Position numbers and translations under genes: made by a program. This document shows, piece by piece, positions 6,645 to 11,595 of a stretch of 11,595 nucleotides of DNA. The stretch is from an uncultured Clostridia bacterium (GTDB lineage Bacteria; Bacillota; Clostridia; Saccharofermentanales; Saccharofermentanaceae), in NCBI GenBank assembly GCA_946405115.1, contig CAMJGB010000044.1, positions 1 through 11,595 on the forward strand, in the 5' to 3' direction. Below the pieces are notes generated by a model, which made no database searches, was not told the DNA's origin, and saw nothing but the letters and a program-made list of their open reading frames with translations. Each line of letters opens with the position of its first letter. Position 1 is the stretch's first letter.

Positions 6645-6668
6645 GTATGGGCAAAAGAAAGGAATAAA

Positions 6669-9376
<2,708 letters not shown>

Positions 9377-9380
<4 letters not shown>

Positions 9381-10258
9381 AACGGACTCCTCTTTATAGT
9401 AAACACGATTCCCGTGTAGTTATCCTGCTTAGGGCGCTTTCTTGAAGCTACCGCACGCTTAAGTTCAAGTGCAGTCGCGCTCGCGCCGTCCCTGAAGTAG
9501 TGAGGCATGTTGCGAAGCGATACCGCATCCGTAAGTCCGTCGGAGCTTACGATTATCTTATCGCCGTCGAAGATCCTTATGGGCTTCTTCGTGTAGATAA
9601 CACGTGGATTCTGGTTACCCATAAAGTCGATGAGAGCTCTGGACTTAGGATTATTATAAGCAGAAACCGTCTGCTTGTTGTTACGGCACAGTGACTTAAT
9701 GAGAAGTGCCATGTAGTTTTGTCTCGGATTAAGAATAGTGGGAACTCCCTCGCGGACAAGAATGATGTCGCTGTCCCCTACGCTGTAGTAATTCATGTAA
9801 TTGCCGGCAATGTGAACCATGGCAAGAGTCGAACCGCCGGAGAGCTTGTACTCATCATAAAGCTCATTCGAATAACGCCTTAATTCATCTGAGTTCTGCT
9901 CCGTAGCAAAGAAGGATAACGGGCACATCTGCTCAACGAACTTCGCGACCTTCTCGGAAATCTCGCCTCCGTACTCCATGCCTCCCATGCCGTCGGCAAC
10001 AAGAGCCGTTATGCCGTATCTTTTGTAATCGCTTAAGTTAGAGATAAAGACAGAGTCCTGCTGTGAAGGGCGCTTGCCGATCTCCATGAAATAAGCACAG
10101 TCAATATAAAGGTCGGAGTCGTCGGGATTACCGAAGCCCTTCCTCTTAATGTATACGACAGTAAACCAGGTAAAAACAATTGCCGTCAGGGCAAACAAAA
10201 CCAGTGCAGGATAAACGGCGCTTTGAAGCGTTGGCAGATCCGCGAAACTAGTCTGCAT
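9377..10258 (-). CDS. Membrane-anchored PP2C-type (PPM) protein phosphatase
   Basis: This is a metal-dependent serine/threonine phosphatase of 293 aa. An N-terminal membrane helix at about 14-37 is followed by KRK, placing the catalytic domain in the cytoplasm. PP2C motifs appear in order: GKRPSQQDSVF at 61-71 (Arg63, Asp68), ALVADGMGG at 85-93 (Asp89), GGSTLAMVHI at 141-150, YSVGDSDIILV at 158-168, VSSDGLTDAV at 237-246 (Asp240) and QDNYTGIVF at 278-286 (Asp279). The metal ligands are thus all present. The ATG at 10258 was chosen because GAGGAAGG stands just upstream and it overlaps the DUF624 stop as ATGCAGACTAG; the frame is open further upstream but only through the neighbour's acidic tail. 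A typical clostridial PrpC is soluble and sits beside the kinase PrkC; here there is an anchor and no kinase in view. Confidence 0.92.
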
Positions 10259-11240
10259 CGCCTTCCTCGCCGGTATCGTCATTATCGACCGACTCACCGG
10301 CGCCGCTTTCATCGTAATCGCCGTAGAAGTCATCTTCAGGCTCTTCAGTCGCGGGAGTCTTGGGATCGATATATTCCTTAATAAGTTCTCCGGTAAAATA
10401 TGCGATAACGAACTGATCAAAACCGAATATGAATGTCATGTAGTAGAACACTACCACTGCATATGCAAAGTACGTTGTAGTAACGAGAAGCATTGCAGGA
10501 ATAATGACAAGCGTTACGATAAGAAGCAATATGATTCCAATGCACGGGCCGAACTTCAGAAGGAAGAACAGCAATGCATTCTTGTAGATATTCTTAAGTG
10601 AGATCTCTCTTGAAACGATCATCGTATATACCATGTTCTGGATAACGATAAATGCGAAGAACAAGAGTAAGAAGAAAGTACCTATAGCAGTACCTGCTTT
10701 TGTACCCATATTAAGATAGAAACCGATGGCTCCAAGACAAAGAGCTGTCACTACGCATGAAATGATCGAAGCAATCAAAGACTGCTTCCAGTTATTCTTA
10801 AGGCCGTCCTTAAAATCGGAGAAGATGAATATACCTTCCTGTCTGTAGAGGTTTCTGTAGATCTGCGAGAAACCCGCCTGGAAAGGGCCTATTACCAGAA
10901 GCCCGCTTCCCATAAGGAACATTACGCAGAACAGAACGACAAGATAGTAGATCTGAAAAGCAGCATCGCTTCCAACGTCGTTGATGGCTGTGTTGCCTAC
11001 TACACCGGAATCGATCATGTACTGTACAAAATTATTGGGCTCGAACACGCTGTTGATGCGCGGCAGGAACCACAATGTATATACGAATGCCAGAAGCATC
11101 ATGGGGATATTGAATACAGCGAAAAGGAAGTTGATGGACATTACCATCATGTAGTGAGTCTTAAATGTATAGAAAAAGTTGTATACCGGGCCATGCTGCT
11201 CGGGTACGAAATCTTCCTTAGGTACTTTCTTCAGATTCAT
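10248..11240 (-). CDS. DUF624 (YesL-like) membrane protein with acidic C-terminal tail
   Basis: A 330-aa polytopic membrane protein with about six helices (roughly 32-57, 95-118, 153-175, 184-206, 220-245 and 248-275). The DUF624 hallmark appears as GLLVIGPFQAGFSQIYRNL at 113-131 followed by FSDFKDGLKNNWKQSL at 140-155. The family's biochemical role is unknown; YesL in Bacillus subtilis lies among sugar-utilisation genes. Beyond the fold there is a cytoplasmic tail from about 291 with many Asp and Glu and two Tyr residues (DDFYGDY), not typical of short YesL proteins. The ATG at 11240 has AAGGAG seven bases upstream, overlapping the trmFO stop. Its end overlaps the phosphatase start by 11 bp, so the tail may bring the phosphatase to the membrane complex, which is speculation. 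Confidence 0.88.
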   Translation of the reverse strand: MNLKKVPKEDFVPEQHGPVYNFFYTFKTHYMMVMSINFLFAVFNIPMMLLAFVYTLWFLPRINSVFEPNNFVQYMIDSGVVGNTAINDVGSDAAFQIYYLVVLFCVMFLMGSGLLVIGPFQAGFSQIYRNLYRQEGIFIFSDFKDGLKNNWKQSLIASIISCVVTALCLGAIGFYLNMGTKAGTAIGTFFLLLFFAFIVIQNMVYTMIVSREISLKNIYKNALLFFLLKFGPCIGIILLLIVTLVIIPAMLLVTTTYFAYAVVVFYYMTFIFGFDQFVIAYFTGELIKEYIDPKTPATEEPEDDFYGDYDESGAGESVDNDDTGEEGDAD

Positions 11241-11250
11241 CAGAATCTCC

Positions 11251-11595
11251 TTATATCAAAACGTCTTCTTTGATTATATCGCTAAATGCATCGATTCGTG
11301 CAAGAGAGCGCTCGGCTATCGCAGCATTCTTATCCTGCTTGGCCGTCTTTCCTTTAAATCTTCCGGGCATCTTGGCAACGATACCGAAGTTGGCATTCAT
11401 GGGAACGAACTTGGTTACCGTTACATCAGAAACATAAGCTGCCATGGCACCGATCACTGTCTCGTCATTCAATGTAACGGACGGTGTTATGCCCTTCACT
11501 TTCATAGCGGCACAAAGACCTGCATAGAATCCGGATGCTGCAGATTCGATATAACCTTCAACACCCGTGATCTGTCCTGCGAAGTAGATATCGGG
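11251..11595 (-). CDS. trmFO: TrmFO, tRNA (uracil-54-C5)-methyltransferase, folate-dependent (C-terminal part)
   Basis: TrmFO uses methylenetetrahydrofolate and FAD to form m5U54 (ribothymidine) in the T loop of tRNA. The window holds the last 114 codons; the 5' part lies beyond the right edge. The visible residues include GQITGVEGYIESAASG, the FAD/active-region motif shared with GidA-like proteins, then AMAAYVSD and FVPMNANFGI, which match the TrmFO C-terminus ('QPMN.NFG'). The ending AIAERSLARIDAF is also typical. The reading frame is intact to the window edge. The stop overlaps the ribosome-binding site of the DUF624 gene, so trmFO heads the minus-strand run in this window. Confidence 0.95.
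   Translation of the reverse strand, partial: PDIYFAGQITGVEGYIESAASGFYAGLCAAMKVKGITPSVTLNDETVIGAMAAYVSDVTVTKFVPMNANFGIVAKMPGRFKGKTAKQDKNAAIAERSLARIDAFSDIIKEDVLI

Noticed and set aside
6651..6668. preQ1 riboswitch in front of queA-tgt
   Set aside because: The predicted leader is about 18 nt and shows no stem-loop or pseudoknot; preQ1 riboswitches usually control preQ1 synthesis or transport genes.
10259..10420. Longer start for the PP2C phosphatase
   Set aside because: The extra 54 residues are the other frame of the DUF624 acidic tail and contain no domain; the ATG at 10258 has its own ribosome-binding site and a normal membrane anchor follows.

Overview
The window looks like chromosomal DNA of a gut- or rumen-type clostridial Bacillota (Lachnospiraceae/Oscillospiraceae-like). 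The grounds are a family 4 iron-sulfur uracil-DNA glycosylase, TrmFO, a cytidylate-kinase-like protein, a DUF624 membrane protein, a flavodoxin of the 'AGEN...GNTE' type, and a domain-swapped GH3 beta-glucosidase of the kind known from Ruminococcus albus and Butyrivibrio. No taxonomic search was possible. There are no rRNA, tRNA, CRISPR, insertion-sequence or phage signals. The region is very gene-dense, with starts overlapping stops and convergent genes overlapping at their 3' ends.

Layout. (1) 1-81 (+) may be the last codons of a gene entering from the left; it converges on a family 4 uracil-DNA glycosylase (720-112, -). (2) An RsuA-type pseudouridine synthase (791-1540, +) diverges from the glycosylase. 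Its -10 box lies so close to its ATG that the mRNA may be leaderless. (3) A four-gene minus-strand run reads leftward from 6575: cytidylate-kinase-like protein, flavodoxin, permuted GH3 beta-glucosidase, and an unusual one-pass membrane protein (STAS-like domain, degenerate J domain, membrane helix, external domain). The last gene runs 35 bp antisense into the end of the pseudouridine synthase gene. (4) queA-tgt (6669-8838, +) is a two-gene queuosine operon, transcribed divergently from the kinase-like gene out of a short region with two facing extended -10 promoters. (5) A second minus-strand run comes in from the right edge: trmFO (partial), a DUF624 membrane protein with an acidic tail, a membrane-anchored PP2C-type phosphatase, and a small protein that looks like a PP2C fold stripped of its metal-binding aspartates. 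This run ends in a TTAA shared as the stop codon of both strands with tgt.

How the genes work together. rsuA, queA, tgt and trmFO all modify RNA (16S rRNA pseudouridine; tRNA queuosine; tRNA m5U54), so the backbone is translation housekeeping. Two less ordinary modules sit between them. One is a sugar-hydrolase operon whose GH3 gene is preceded by a long hairpin that buries its Shine-Dalgarno sequence against the start codon. The other is a DUF624/PP2C/pseudo-PP2C set with coupled starts, which suggests a membrane-linked phosphatase signalling unit without a kinase in view. The STAS-like/J-like membrane protein, the leader hairpin and the phosphatase pair are the most promising places for undescribed biology.
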